A stretch of 64,000 nt of DNA from Capitulum mitella (lineage: Eukaryota > Arthropoda > Thecostraca > Pollicipedomorpha > Pollicipedidae): positions 19,282,596 through 19,346,595 of the forward strand of contig CP099844.1 of the NCBI GenBank assembly GCA_030062745.1, given 5' to 3'. Positions 1 through 10,138 of this stretch are shown here, piece by piece. Within the stretch, counting starts at the first letter, position 1, and each line of letters begins with the position of its first letter. Under the pieces are notes generated by a model, which was not told the DNA's origin, made no database searches, and saw only the letters and a program-made list of their open reading frames with translations. Position numbers and translations under genes: made by a program.

Positions 1-37
1 AGTCGGGCCGGTCCTGAGACACCATGTCGTTGGTGTT
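1..37 (-). CDS. SPECC1L: Cytospin coding exon 14, start only (residues 868-880)
   Basis: The last exon begins after acceptor cctgttgcag and reads NTNDMVSQDRPD plus T, the first base of an expected Trp. Human SPECC1L has DINEMVRTERPDW here and then about 20 residues to the stop. Phase 0 fits exon 13 (GIPTTL-NTNDMV). The stop codon and 3' UTR lie beyond position 1. Confidence 0.9.
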
Positions 38-3000
38 CTGCAACAGGTAACGGAGTTTCGGCACGCTACACCTCGACCTCTGGTCGGGAGGGGGGGGGGA
101 GACGGCCTGTAAAGATGGTGTGGTTGGAATTACACGGTATGGAGGAAATCGCTTGCATCGGAAACACCAGAGTGCGGGAGGCGCGGTTCGAGTGGTTCAC
201 ACGCCCAGCATTCTCCGACAGAGACCAGCGAGTCATCAGAATTTCATCGCCAGTGTCCGCAGCTCAAGAACACGGTGGGTCACAAACCCCAAAAGCCAGG
301 AGGGAGGTGACAGCCAGACTCTTTCCAGCGCATCCACACAGGAAAAAACAAACCTGACAAACAAACTGACTGCTGAGGAAATAACGACTTGGACCGGATG
401 ACAAGTGGACCACGAAAGCAAGAGGAGCAAGTCCTCTGAGAACAATAAACACCAAGCTGACGATACTGATGTAATACGGCACATCACGAATGACGTCATG
501 CATGCGTAGGGAGCCAGAGCAGGCCAGCAAAGCCAGCATATGAACGAGGGATAGTGTACAGGGGGGAATGAAGGAAACAGAGAAGACAGAAGTACGGATG
601 AGGGGAATACGGGGGAAGGAGGGAGAGACCTGTTCATGGCTAGGTCCGACACCAGCGGCGGCCGCCGGCTGCTGACCTTTCGGCGGGCTTAATTACCGCT
701 CCCTCGGCGACCGACAGCCGGCCCGTCCGACCACCGCCGGCCCCTGACGAAACCCAGTCCGACCGGCGCCGTCCAACGAAAACGCAGCTGTCCTCCCGCC
801 AGAAACACCGGCCTGGGAAAGTCTTGCCGCCGCGCTGCTGCGGCCGCAGTCGTCCCTGACTACCGCGCGACTCCCGACCAACAGACGACCGGGCGAGGAG
901 CGCGCGTCTGGCGGGGGGGAGGGGGGGGCCGCGCACGCGGCCCGGTCAGGTCGGCTGCCGTGCCCCGCGCCATTCCCGGCCCGTGATGAGACTGGCGGCT
1001 CCATCAAGAATGCATTATACGGGCCACTCTCGGCGGCCGCCGCCCGAGACCACTACATTACACAGCCGGGCGGCCTGAGCCCGGGCAGGAGCGGCAGGGG
1101 ACCCGTCGGCAGGGCAGACGGCAGAGTTACCGTACACCGCCGGCCGACACGAGGCAGGGACAGGGGAACCATCAGCAGAGCGGCCGGCAGAGCACACCGT
1201 CGGCCGGCTGCAGGCAGGGGCAGGGCCCCGCCTGCTAAGTGATTGCCATACGATAGTCACTGCGTCTGACAGTGTCGGCGGGATGGAGGAGGTATAATGT
1301 TACGACGTCTAAGACAACACAAAAAATCGGCGTTGCTAAGACGTGTCTCAAGGTTCTTGTACCACCATTGTTCGTACATACGAACCAGCTATTAGACTCG
1401 TCGTCGCGAATTTAATCTAGGATTCATTCTAGTAATTTATTCCATAACGGACCTGATTAACTAAGAACGAGAATAGTAATCGAAATTCAAGAACAATGAA
1501 TACAAGAATCCATGGTCCCTGTGGCAGGGTACAATAAGACAGTCAGAAAATAGATAATACGGCAACTGGCTGCCCTGGATACGCCGTGAAATCCACACAC
1601 CAATCCTCATCACGCCTGTCCTGCTTCTGACGAGGGGACGATTCTGCCGCTGTGTTCCGCACCCTCTGACGAGCGGACGGTCCTTCCGCCGTGTTCCGCG
1701 GCCGCCAGCTGCGCCGACACGGCCGTCAGACGTTACATACGCCGACCTGGAGCTGCTCACCTTCCACCGCCCGGCGGCCGGCGGCCGGCAGCGATATCAT
1801 GCGCAAGCAGGCCCGCCCCTCCCCCCGGCGGACGGTTAGGGGTCGGCCTCTGGCAGAGCCACGCCACCAGGCCGGGCCAGCAGCTGGGGCCGCAGTCAGT
1901 CGAGACGCCGGGCCTCATCACCTGTCCTCCGCCCTCGTCGACCGCGGTCTCGGACGACCCCTGTGTGACCGTGCCGGGACGATTTTTCACAGGCCGGCGC
2001 GGCCGACACCGGCCATTTGGCGTCCCGGCGGACAGCCGGCTTCACGGCGGCGGCGCCAGCACGCTCCGACACGGCCTCGCTCGGCGGAAGGTCAGGAGGG
2101 CGGGGCCGCGCCGCCGCGCCGGTCACAGCAGGCCAGCCGTCGGCTCGGTCGGACGGACGCCACTCCATTCAGGCCGCCGCGGCCGGCGATCGACCGGGCC
2201 GACCGCGGCGAACGGCAACCCCTGGCCGGCCCCGCCGACCGCGCGGCCGACAACACGGCGACAAGGCGGCCGCCGGCCGGTCCACTGCTGAGCAGCAGCG
2301 CACCGGCCGGCCCCTCAGGGCACTGGCGGCCTCACAGCATCCGCCGACCCCACCGCCCGACATGCAGCCGAAACACCGCCATAACCCGGCCTGTCCGACG
2401 CTGAAGACCGGCCAACCGGCCGAGCAGCCGACAGCCCACCGGGACAAACGGCGGGCCTCACGCAGACTGCAGAACAGCAGTTCGCCGGCCATACTGGGAC
2501 ACAGAACCGACCCTCCTGCAGACCGCTGGAACAACAGTGCACCAGCAACACCGGGACGCAGAAGCGACCCTCCTCCAGACCGCTGAACAGCAGTGCACCC
2601 GGCAATACTGGGACAAAGAGGCGTGTCCAGGACTGGCCCAGCACGCCACGTCCAGCACGTGATCAATGACGGACGGCCGCGTCACAGCTAAATCGGTGTC
2701 GTGGAACGGTAGGATAAGACGATCTAATTTCCGTCAGCAGGTAGACTTTTTACGCAGGAGCTTCTCATTTGCAGTGTTTCTATCGGTTTCCAGGACCATC
2801 GTAACGACTCTAAACGTAAGATTGTCAACCAGAGCTCAGCAGCGCCATCTTCAGCTTTATAAATGTTTTCGTTGGGCTGCATTCAGTCACGCCCTTTGTC
2901 GCAGCCTCCTCGCCCCTTCATCCCATTCTTCTCGCTCTCGCCCGCTTCCTATCGGCTCTCTCCCTCTCTCTTCCATTTCGTCACCTCCCGCCGGGCCGGG

Positions 3001-6000
3001 CCGGTCGTTCCGCCGCACGACGCCAGCCGGGGATGGGGGCACTCCCCTCCCCCCGGGCTAGGAGAGCGTCCGTTCCCGACCATTAGTGCTGCCGGGCCTG
3101 ACGCCGGGGCCGGGACCGGCACGTCCGACGGCCGTCCTCCCCATCCATCCAGCCCCCACTGACGGCTGTCCTCCCCATCCAGCCCTGACTGACGGCCGTC
3201 CTCCCCATCCAGCCCCGACTGACGGCTGTCCTCCCCATCCATCCAGCCCCTACTGACGGCCGTCCTCCCCATCCAGCCCCCACTGACGGCCGTCCTCCCC
3301 ATCCAGCCCCGACTGACGGCCGTCCTCCCCATCCAGCCCCTACCGAAGGCCGTCCTCCCCATCCAGCCCCGACTGACGGCCGTCCTCCCCATCCAGCCCC
3401 GACTGACGGCTGTCCTCCCCATCCAGCCCCGACTGACGGCCGTCCTCCCCATCCAGCCCCGACTGACGGCCGTCCTCCCCATCCAGCCCCGACTGACGGC
3501 CGTCCTCCCCATCCAGCCCCGACTGACGGCCGTCCTCCCCATCCAGCCCCACTGACGGCTGCCACGCCGTCCTCCCCATCCGACTGACGGCCGTCCTCCC
3601 CATCCATCCAGCCCCAACTGACGGCCGTCCTCCCCATCCAGCCCCGACTGACGGCCGTCCTCCCCATCCAGCCCCACTGACGACGGCGTCCTCCCCATCC
3701 AGCCCCGACTGACGGCCGTCCTCCCCATCCACTGACGGCTGTCCTCCCCATCCAGCCCCGACTGACGGCCGTCCTCCCCATCCAGCCCCGACTGACGGCC
3801 GTCCTCCCCATCCATCCAGCCCCGACTGACTGCCGTCCTCCCCATCCAGCCCCGACTGACGGCCGTCTCCTCATCACCCCCACTGATCGCGTCCTCCCCA
3901 TCCAGCCCCGACTGACGGCCGTCCTCCCCATCCAGCCCCGACTGACGGCCGTCCTCCCCATCCATCCAGCCCCGACTGACGGCCGTCCTCCCCATCAGGC
4001 TCCCACCGACAGCGTCTGCCCCATCAGGCGCTGACTGGCGGCCGCCAACCACCGGTGGGGGGGGGGGGGGGGGAATCCACCGCCGTGCCGGACCGTTTCA
4101 GCCGTGACGGATCTGGTGTCTACCGGAGCCGAATGCGGCAGTGGTCTCCGGATACTGCCCATCCCCATTCATCAATCACAACTCAAGCTGCAGGATGCGG
4201 CTCAGGAGAGCACCAGCCAGCCAGCCCCCAACACGCAATGGCCGGGAAGGCCGGCCGGCCTCGGAGCGGTGCCGCGGCGGGCGCCAGGAGGCGACGAAGC
4301 CATTCCTTTTCCGAAACACCGCCCGGTCCCGGACTTGGCCGCCATTCATCACGGCCAAATCGTGACGGGATACATCGATTCAGTCAGCCGCCGAGCCGAG
4401 CACAGCCGAGCACGAAAACGGCACGGCGGCTGCGGCTTCTTCTCGCCGTCAGCCGACACCGAACACGGCACAGTGCGGCGGCTCTGTGGACATTTCCGCT
4501 GCCAGGCGACACCAAACACGGCCTGAAAGTCCGCTCTGCGGACAGCCCCCGGTGCCAGCAGACGCCGAAGGCGGCACAGTCCAGCTCTGGCGCCACGCCC
4601 TGCCAATGCTGATTGCATTTCCTTGACGACGTCCAGCGCTGCGACGTCCGGCAACAAGAACAGCTCCTCATTACTCAGGACGGCCCGTGACGTGGTCCAA
4701 GAACCGGCCAAACAATGCATCGATGGCGCGTTTGACAGAAATGCGGTCCGTTGGAGCGGGGGAATGGCGCGGGGCGGGGGCAGGGAGAGGGAGTACCGAG
4801 GGCGTCAGTCGTTCAGCTCTTCAAGTTATCGACGCGCCGACTGCCGGCCTTTCGGCATCCGGGCGCGCAAGTCGCTCGTCAGTGGAACACAGGCGGTGAT
4901 GAGGCACGCTGATAGCAGGACATCGGCACAACTTCGGAGCGCCTGAGACCCCAGCAGACGGCTGGATATCACCGGGACAAGACCCACCCGTACAGGGGCG
5001 AAACCGACCAGACCTGCTCCGACGCCGGCTGTCCGGGTGAGACCATGGGGAGCCGCCCGGCCGTCCGCTCCAAGCCGCCGCCACGGCCGCGCAGGTCCCA
5101 GGGTGCTGTCCCGCAAATAACCGCCGCCAGCCCGTCCCGCGACACGGCTGCGCCAATAGCGACGCCCGGCGGTCCCCGGGGCCGGCACTGCGCGGCGTGG
5201 CTGCACAGCCTGCGACGCCACAGAGCCGCGAACGGCCGCGCCAGTCGGGCACCCGTCCGTTAACGACGCCAAGGAGGCCGCCGACAGGAACTGAGGAGGC
5301 AAATGGCCCGCCAGCCGATCCAATAATCGTCGGCCACTCCGCTTTCGCCAATGCGAACAAAACCCATTCGCGCCACGGCGAACAGCAGAGTGCACGCATC
5401 GACGGCGTGAACATGTACACAAACGACACAAGCCAAGCTTTTCATGACTAGCGCGGGACTCGCGGGCAAAACACCATTCCAATACTGCCCAACGGCATCC
5501 ACTGTTGCGAACTTATCCGCTCGTTCTAAGAGACAGCACGACATTCCCCAATCGCCAGCGCGAAGGTTTAGTAACGCGGCCCCGCAGCGCAGGCGTGAAC
5601 TCCCCACATCCCCGGGTGTTCGCGCGGAACAGCGATTGACGTACCAGGGTAGTCGGACGACAATGACTAGGGACCCGTGACGTACCAGGGTGGCCGAGAC
5701 CAGACTGGTGCGGTCAGAACCAGACTGACGAACCAGGGTGGTCGGGACCAGACTGGTGCGGTCATACCAGACTGACGTACCAGTGGTCGGGACCAGACTG
5801 GTGCGGTCAGAACCAGACTGACGTACCAGTGGTCGGGACCAGACTGATGTGGTCGGGACCAGACCGACGTACCAGGGTGGTCGGGACCGACTGACGTCGT
5901 TGTCAGACTGACGTACCAGGGTGGTCGGGACCGACTGACGTCGTTATCAGACTGACGTACCAGGGTGGTCGGGACCGACTGACGTCGTTATCAGACTGAC

Positions 6001-6048
6001 GTACGAGGGTGGTCGGGACCGACTGACGTCGTTATCAGACTGACGTAC
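38..6048 (-). other. Last intron of the cytospin gene (6.0 kb)
   Basis: Donor GTACGTCAG, acceptor tgttgcag. It is mostly GC-rich DNA without recognisable coding sequence, apart from the two minisatellites listed separately, an AT-richer island at about 1,260-1,580 and an 18-base G run near 4,056-4,074. Confidence 0.8.
3120..4035. repeat. 30-bp minisatellite, about 30 copies
   Basis: The unit starts GACTGACGGCCGTCCTCCCC and ends ATCCAGCCCC. Some copies have an added CATC or have lost bases. Because 30 is divisible by three, the minus strand shows overlapping open frames of up to 367 codons with a ten-residue period (GRTAVSRGWM and frame variants). These are a by-product of the repeat; there are no splice sites or family signatures. 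Adjacent at 4,056-4,074 is a long G run. Confidence 0.95.
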
Positions 6049-6060
6049 CAGGGTGGTCGG
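5636..6060. repeat. 44-bp minisatellite overlapping the donor of cytospin exon 13
   Basis: The three units at 5,909, 5,953 and 5,997 repeat every 44 bp and run into the authentic exon boundary at 6,041-6,060. More diverged units lie at 5,636-5,900. Each begins TGACGTACCAGGGTGGTCGG on the plus strand. Read on the gene strand this is the exon end CCGACCACCCTG followed by donor GTACGTCA. The array therefore contains at least seven extra copies of the exon/intron boundary. Confidence 0.93.
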
Positions 6061-6199
6061 AATGCCGACTGTTTCGGCCGCCTCGAAGGCGGCGTTGAAG
6101 TTGCGCCGCTTGTCGCCCGGCCGCAGGGAGTCGAACGGCACCTTGTCTGGCATGAAGCTGTGCAGCAGCGCGCACAGCGCCATCCCGTCGTTCCACGAG
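6049..6199 (-). CDS. SPECC1L: Cytospin coding exon 13 (residues 817-867), CH domain second part
   Basis: 151 nt, phase 2 in and phase 0 out; acceptor gtgccgccag|CTCG, donor CTG|GTACGTCAG. It encodes SSWNDGMALCALLHSFMPDK, then DKRRNFNAAFEAAETVGIPT and TL. Human: [20 protein letters not shown] and DKRRNFTLAFQAAESVGIKS. The exon's last 12 bases and its donor are the apparent founder of the 44-bp tandem array that follows in the intron. Confidence 0.97.
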
Positions 6200-7498
6200 C
6201 TGGCGGCACGGAGCGGGTCACGTCAGAACACGGCCGGGCGTCGAGCCGGCGGCGGAATCGGGCGTAACGCCTTTGCTTCGTCGTCGCGGCGATTACCGCG
6301 CGGCGAGCGACATCAATAGCACGCACAATGGAGCGGGTGTTTGCAGGCGGGGTCAGCCGCCGGCCGGTCGATACACCCCGGGCCGGCCGGAGTGAACCCT
6401 CTCCGCTGGCTGACGTACAACGTCCCGTCCCGGGGCCCCATTCGGCGGCGATCAGTTGCGTCATATGCGACGCGGTCAAGGTCGAGCCGGTGCCGTTCCG
6501 GCCACAGCCGGCCGCGCGGCCGACGCGTCCGTCCCCGGGGAAGCGTTATCGGCGGCTAATCACCATCAGTTCGGCGCAATGGCGTCTGCGGCCGGGCACT
6601 GCAGTTTACGGCCCGGCCAGGCCTGCAACGGCCCTCATCTATCCCGCGCCGCACCGAGGGAGTGCCGGCCGTCTTTCAAGTGCGTGCCGCTTGCGGAAAC
6701 TACGACGCGGCATAATGTGTATGCCAGCCGCAGGGAAGGACCATCCTGAATCGCTAAAACATCGTTTGATTTTCCCCCGGAAGCGACTTCCGAAGAATAT
6801 CAAACGTCTCCTTTTCCAAAGAGCTGACAGAGCGGTGAAGCGGACAATGGGGATCCAAGGCGGCTTAGCGAGCGGCAGCCCGTTTAACCGAACGCGAGAT
6901 GGAGCAAAATTACGGCAGTCGGCCGGCTCGGATGCCCCTGGTACGGAGCCCGCAGAGAAGATGGAACCTCACGCCGCAAACGCTGAGTCAACAACCATCT
7001 CCAGTCACAGCAGGGTATCTGGCGCACCAGTCCAGGGCTCCCACACAGCGGCGTCACTCCAGGGCCCCAATACAGGCCTAATGCACTGTGATCGAGGGGC
7101 ACGGTATCGCCACGCGCTGACACTCCCAGGGGAACATAACGCCTCGTCGGCACCTGACGGGACAGACCTATCAAACATCCATCCCATAACCCATCCTGAC
7201 CACCAAACCCGGAAGATTTATCACCACAACCAAGCCACGCCCAGCCTCCCCTTCCACCGCCGCGTCAGCCCCACAGCGGTCCGGCACCAGACAGCGGGGG
7301 CACAGCGGCCCCTCTCTCCCCGTCAGCGAGTCGTGACGACGGCGCCGGGCCGGCGGCCGGCGGCGACACTGCGTCAACAGGCGCCGCCGGCTGCCCGGCC
7401 CTGTTCTTGCCCCGGACATCGATCGGCCGCCGGCCGAGTCTGTCTAATGTCTAATGGGGGCGGCTCGCCGGCCCGTCCGGTCCCGGCCGCCCGCCCAC
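6200..7498 (-). other. Cytospin intron between the two CH exons
   Basis: 1.3 kb, donor GTGGGC, acceptor gtgccgccag. Mixed composition, with no tandem repeats or other genes recognised. Confidence 0.8.
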
Positions 7499-7619
7499 CT
7501 GGAGAAGTTGGTGATGTCCACGTCCCGGTAGCCGATCGTCTTGTTCTGGCACCACTTCAGCAGGGCGTTGCGCTTGCTGCCGCCGTTCTTGACCAGTGGC
7601 GCCAGCGGGTCCTTCTTGT
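7499..7619 (-). CDS. SPECC1L: Cytospin coding exon 12 (residues 777-817), CH domain first part
   Basis: 121 nt, phase 1 in and phase 2 out; acceptor cgcccgcag|AC, donor TCCAG|GTGGGC. It encodes [20 protein letters not shown] and [20 protein letters not shown]. Human SPECC1L has [23 protein letters not shown] and DITNFS at this point. This is helix A of the C-terminal CH domain, which in the family contributes to actin association. One difference is VKNGG in place of AREYGG. Confidence 0.97.
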
Positions 7620-8737
7620 CTGCGGGCGGCGGCGGGCCGGGGTCAGTGAGCGGTCACGCGGGTCGGTAGCAGGACAACGACCGGACAGGACGATGCGGGT
7701 TCACAAAGCCGCAGGCGCCGGCGCCAGTCGCGAGAAAGGCAAGCAGGAGAGCTTCAGACGCTGAAACGGACAACTGTTTGAGCGATGCAATTACGTTGGA
7801 TGCTGGTCAACACCTGGGGTCACAGCAGCTGGAGACTGGGGGGAGGGAAATACAAATTACCTCGGGGACGCCGCGACCAGCAGCACGCAGTCGGTCAGTT
7901 TCACTATCAGGTTTGCAACACCATCAACCGCGGAGGCCGAGACCAACGTTTCAGCCGCAGCCCACAGCCGAAGACAGGGATGCAGCCACAAGCTGACCTC
8001 GCTACCCGCCACAAGCGCCGGAGATCAGCACGCTGCAATCACCCTACGTCAGGACTCCGCCCCCCCTCCCTTCCCCCGCCCAGTTCCGCCCCGGGACACC
8101 GCTAATCCGGACCGAGCGGCGGATTCCCCTCCTGCCGGGGCCGGGCCGGCACGGGCGGGCTTTACGGTGGAGACGGGGTGACGCTGGACGGCCGCCAGGA
8201 CGAAGCGACGACACGGCCGGCCGGCGCAAACTTGGCCCAGACACGCGGCCCGGCTGGCACGCCACGAGAACACGCACACGGCCGCCTTCGGCAGCGTAAC
8301 TGCCCGGGGCATATCAATCCCAAACGAGAGTTCTCTTGGAGCAGAAGAGGAACATGTCGTTAACAAGCAAATACGCAGCGAATAACATGCAGCTGAGAGC
8401 GGGAACTCATCAGTGTAAAAAAAAACTTAAAAAACACAATTCGCTTAAACCCCACTGCGCGAAGCGGATCAGTGCCTTTAGCAAATTAGCTACGCGTATT
8501 TTTCACACTCGGTGGCGAACTTCCACAATATTTCGCCCGAGACCTTTCAAGGTCCAAAAACTCCGCAGGTGGTCTTTAGCAACGCGAGAAAAACAGCCCG
8601 GCCTCTGAGCTGCAGCACAGTCGAGACGCGACTGCCGCTCCTATGCAGGGACGGAGCTGGGCAGAGCAGTTCCAATCGAACGGCCCCCGCCCGACCCGGC
8701 CCGGCCCGGTCCGGTCCGGGCCGGTCCGCACACTGAC
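7620..8737 (-). other. Cytospin intron between exons 11 and 12
   Basis: 1.1 kb, donor GTCAGT. An AT-richer stretch lies at 8,330-8,600 and a short CCGGT/CCGGCC simple-sequence patch at 8,695-8,728, next to the donor. No gene recognised. Confidence 0.8.
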
Positions 8738-8881
8738 CCAGCTGGTCGCCGTAGCTGCTCCGCCTCAAGCTCGTGTCCAGCTTGTTGGCCAGGATGGAGG
8801 TGAGCGGCTTGCCCTCCTCGCCGGCCTTGAGCGCCGACGCCTTCACAGAGTCGGTGACGCTCGCCTTGCTGAACAGGCTGT
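8738..8881 (-). CDS. SPECC1L: Cytospin coding exon 11 (residues 729-776), linker before CH
   Basis: 144 nt, phase 1/1; acceptor gctcctgcag|AC, donor CTGG|GTCAGT. It encodes SLFSKASVTDSVKASALKAG and ends with SLRRSSYGDQL, directly before DKKDPLAPL of the next exon. Vertebrate proteins have a Ser/Arg-rich stretch before RKDPLSALAREYGG in the same place. The phase agrees with both neighbours. Confidence 0.88.
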
Positions 8882-9967
8882 CTGCAGGAGCGCAGAACAT
8901 ATCGGCTCTTACAGGACGCGCATGGCCTGACGCCTCAGCCTGGGTACCTGCGCTCCTCAGAGGCAAACGTGTTCACTAGCGGGCGGAGCCGGCAGGAGTT
9001 AAGCAAACTGATTTACGGCACACCGACTCAAACTGACAAAAAGACAAAATGCAAGAGAAAAGGCCTACCGATAAGAAACACACGAAATCACAGCCGAGTA
9101 GAGTGAACACAACATCTATAAAAACTACATTAACAGCCAAGAACAAAGCAATGACTAGGTGGTAAGTCTAAAAACCGCCCAGGCCCACAAACACACAAGT
9201 GGGAAACATGACACTGCAACTGTGACGGTCGGTAGCGACAGCGTCTAGCGCTAACATTAATAACAGCCACACAAAACAGCGCCGCCTGCCTTTCGGCCGT
9301 ATCAGAAACCATGCACGTAATCACGTGGCCGGAAAGATGAGCACCAGGCATTAAACTGGGTCTGTCAGTCCATGCATATGGCGCGTTAGTTCACACGGTA
9401 ACGGCGGGCAGCGAGACGACGGCCGGCCTCCTACCTCTCTCCGATCGGAGCGCTGGGGGAGCAGGGAGGAGCGCGGTTAGACCGACGTCACGAGCGTTCC
9501 GGCCACCCACCCCCGGCCCCAGCGCGTCCCGACACGCCGCGCGGCGGCCGGCCTCGGACGACCGCCAAAGACCGGCCGACACGCCACTCGGCGTCCAGAG
9601 CACGTTCGTCCCGTACCGTGCGCGGCCACACTGCGTGATGCAACGCACCCGAGCAGACAGCTCGGCAACTGCCGAATCGCCCGTCACGACTTCCCGAGCC
9701 CCTGCGCGCAGCGATATTACCCGAACTTCTGGAACTGGGACCAGACCAGCAAAAGAGCCTAGGATGCTTCAAGTCTCGCAAAAAGAGGACATCCGGACCC
9801 GCTGGTACACATCTCTGGGGTAGATGGCGGATACCTGACTTAGCAAACCTTTCGTCCCGCAAAGCTTTTGACCAGCTGACGCCTCCACCCCGGCACCTCG
9901 CTGAGCCCCCTCCCCCGCTGGTCGGGAGGGCCGGGACCTGCAGACCGGTGCCCGGCCGGCGCCGCAC
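8882..9967 (-). other. Cytospin intron between exons 10 and 11
   Basis: 1.1 kb, donor GTGCGG. The half near exon 11 (8,990-9,400) is AT-richer and the rest GC-rich. Nothing recognised. Confidence 0.7.
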
Positions 9968-10138
9968 CTGTGTAGCTGCGTCCGAAGGGCCGCAGGCCGG
10001 GGCCGGGCGGCGCGGCCGGCGCCGGCTCCGAGCCGGTCCGCAGCGCCGGCGCCGGCAGCAGCGGCGAGCTCGCCGACGCCGTGAGTCGCGGGTGCTGCGG
10101 CTCAGAGTTCAGGCTGGACGTGGACGAGCTGCGGCTCT
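9968..10138 (-). CDS. SPECC1L: Probable cytospin coding exon 10 (residues 672-728), Ser/Pro-rich linker
   Basis: 171 nt, phase 1/1; acceptor cccgccgacag|AG, donor ACAG|GTGCGG. It encodes SRSSSTSSLNSEPQHPRLTA, then a Pro/Ala-rich tail ending FGRSYT. Vertebrate cytospins have a similar Ser/Pro-rich, likely disordered region here. The frame is kept whether it is included or skipped: exon 9 ends in G, and G+AG (Glu) or G+AC (Asp) both read on. It was identified by composition, splice sites and phase, so it may be a cassette exon. Confidence 0.72.

Noticed and set aside
2949-4052. 367-codon minus-strand frame rich in GRTAVSRGWM repeats
   Set aside because: It is the 30-bp minisatellite read in frame; all three frames of that strand are open in parts and nothing suggests a protein.
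6328-7764. 478-codon plus-strand frame
   Set aside because: It runs antisense over cytospin exon 12 and introns, has no domain, and reflects low stop density in GC-rich DNA.
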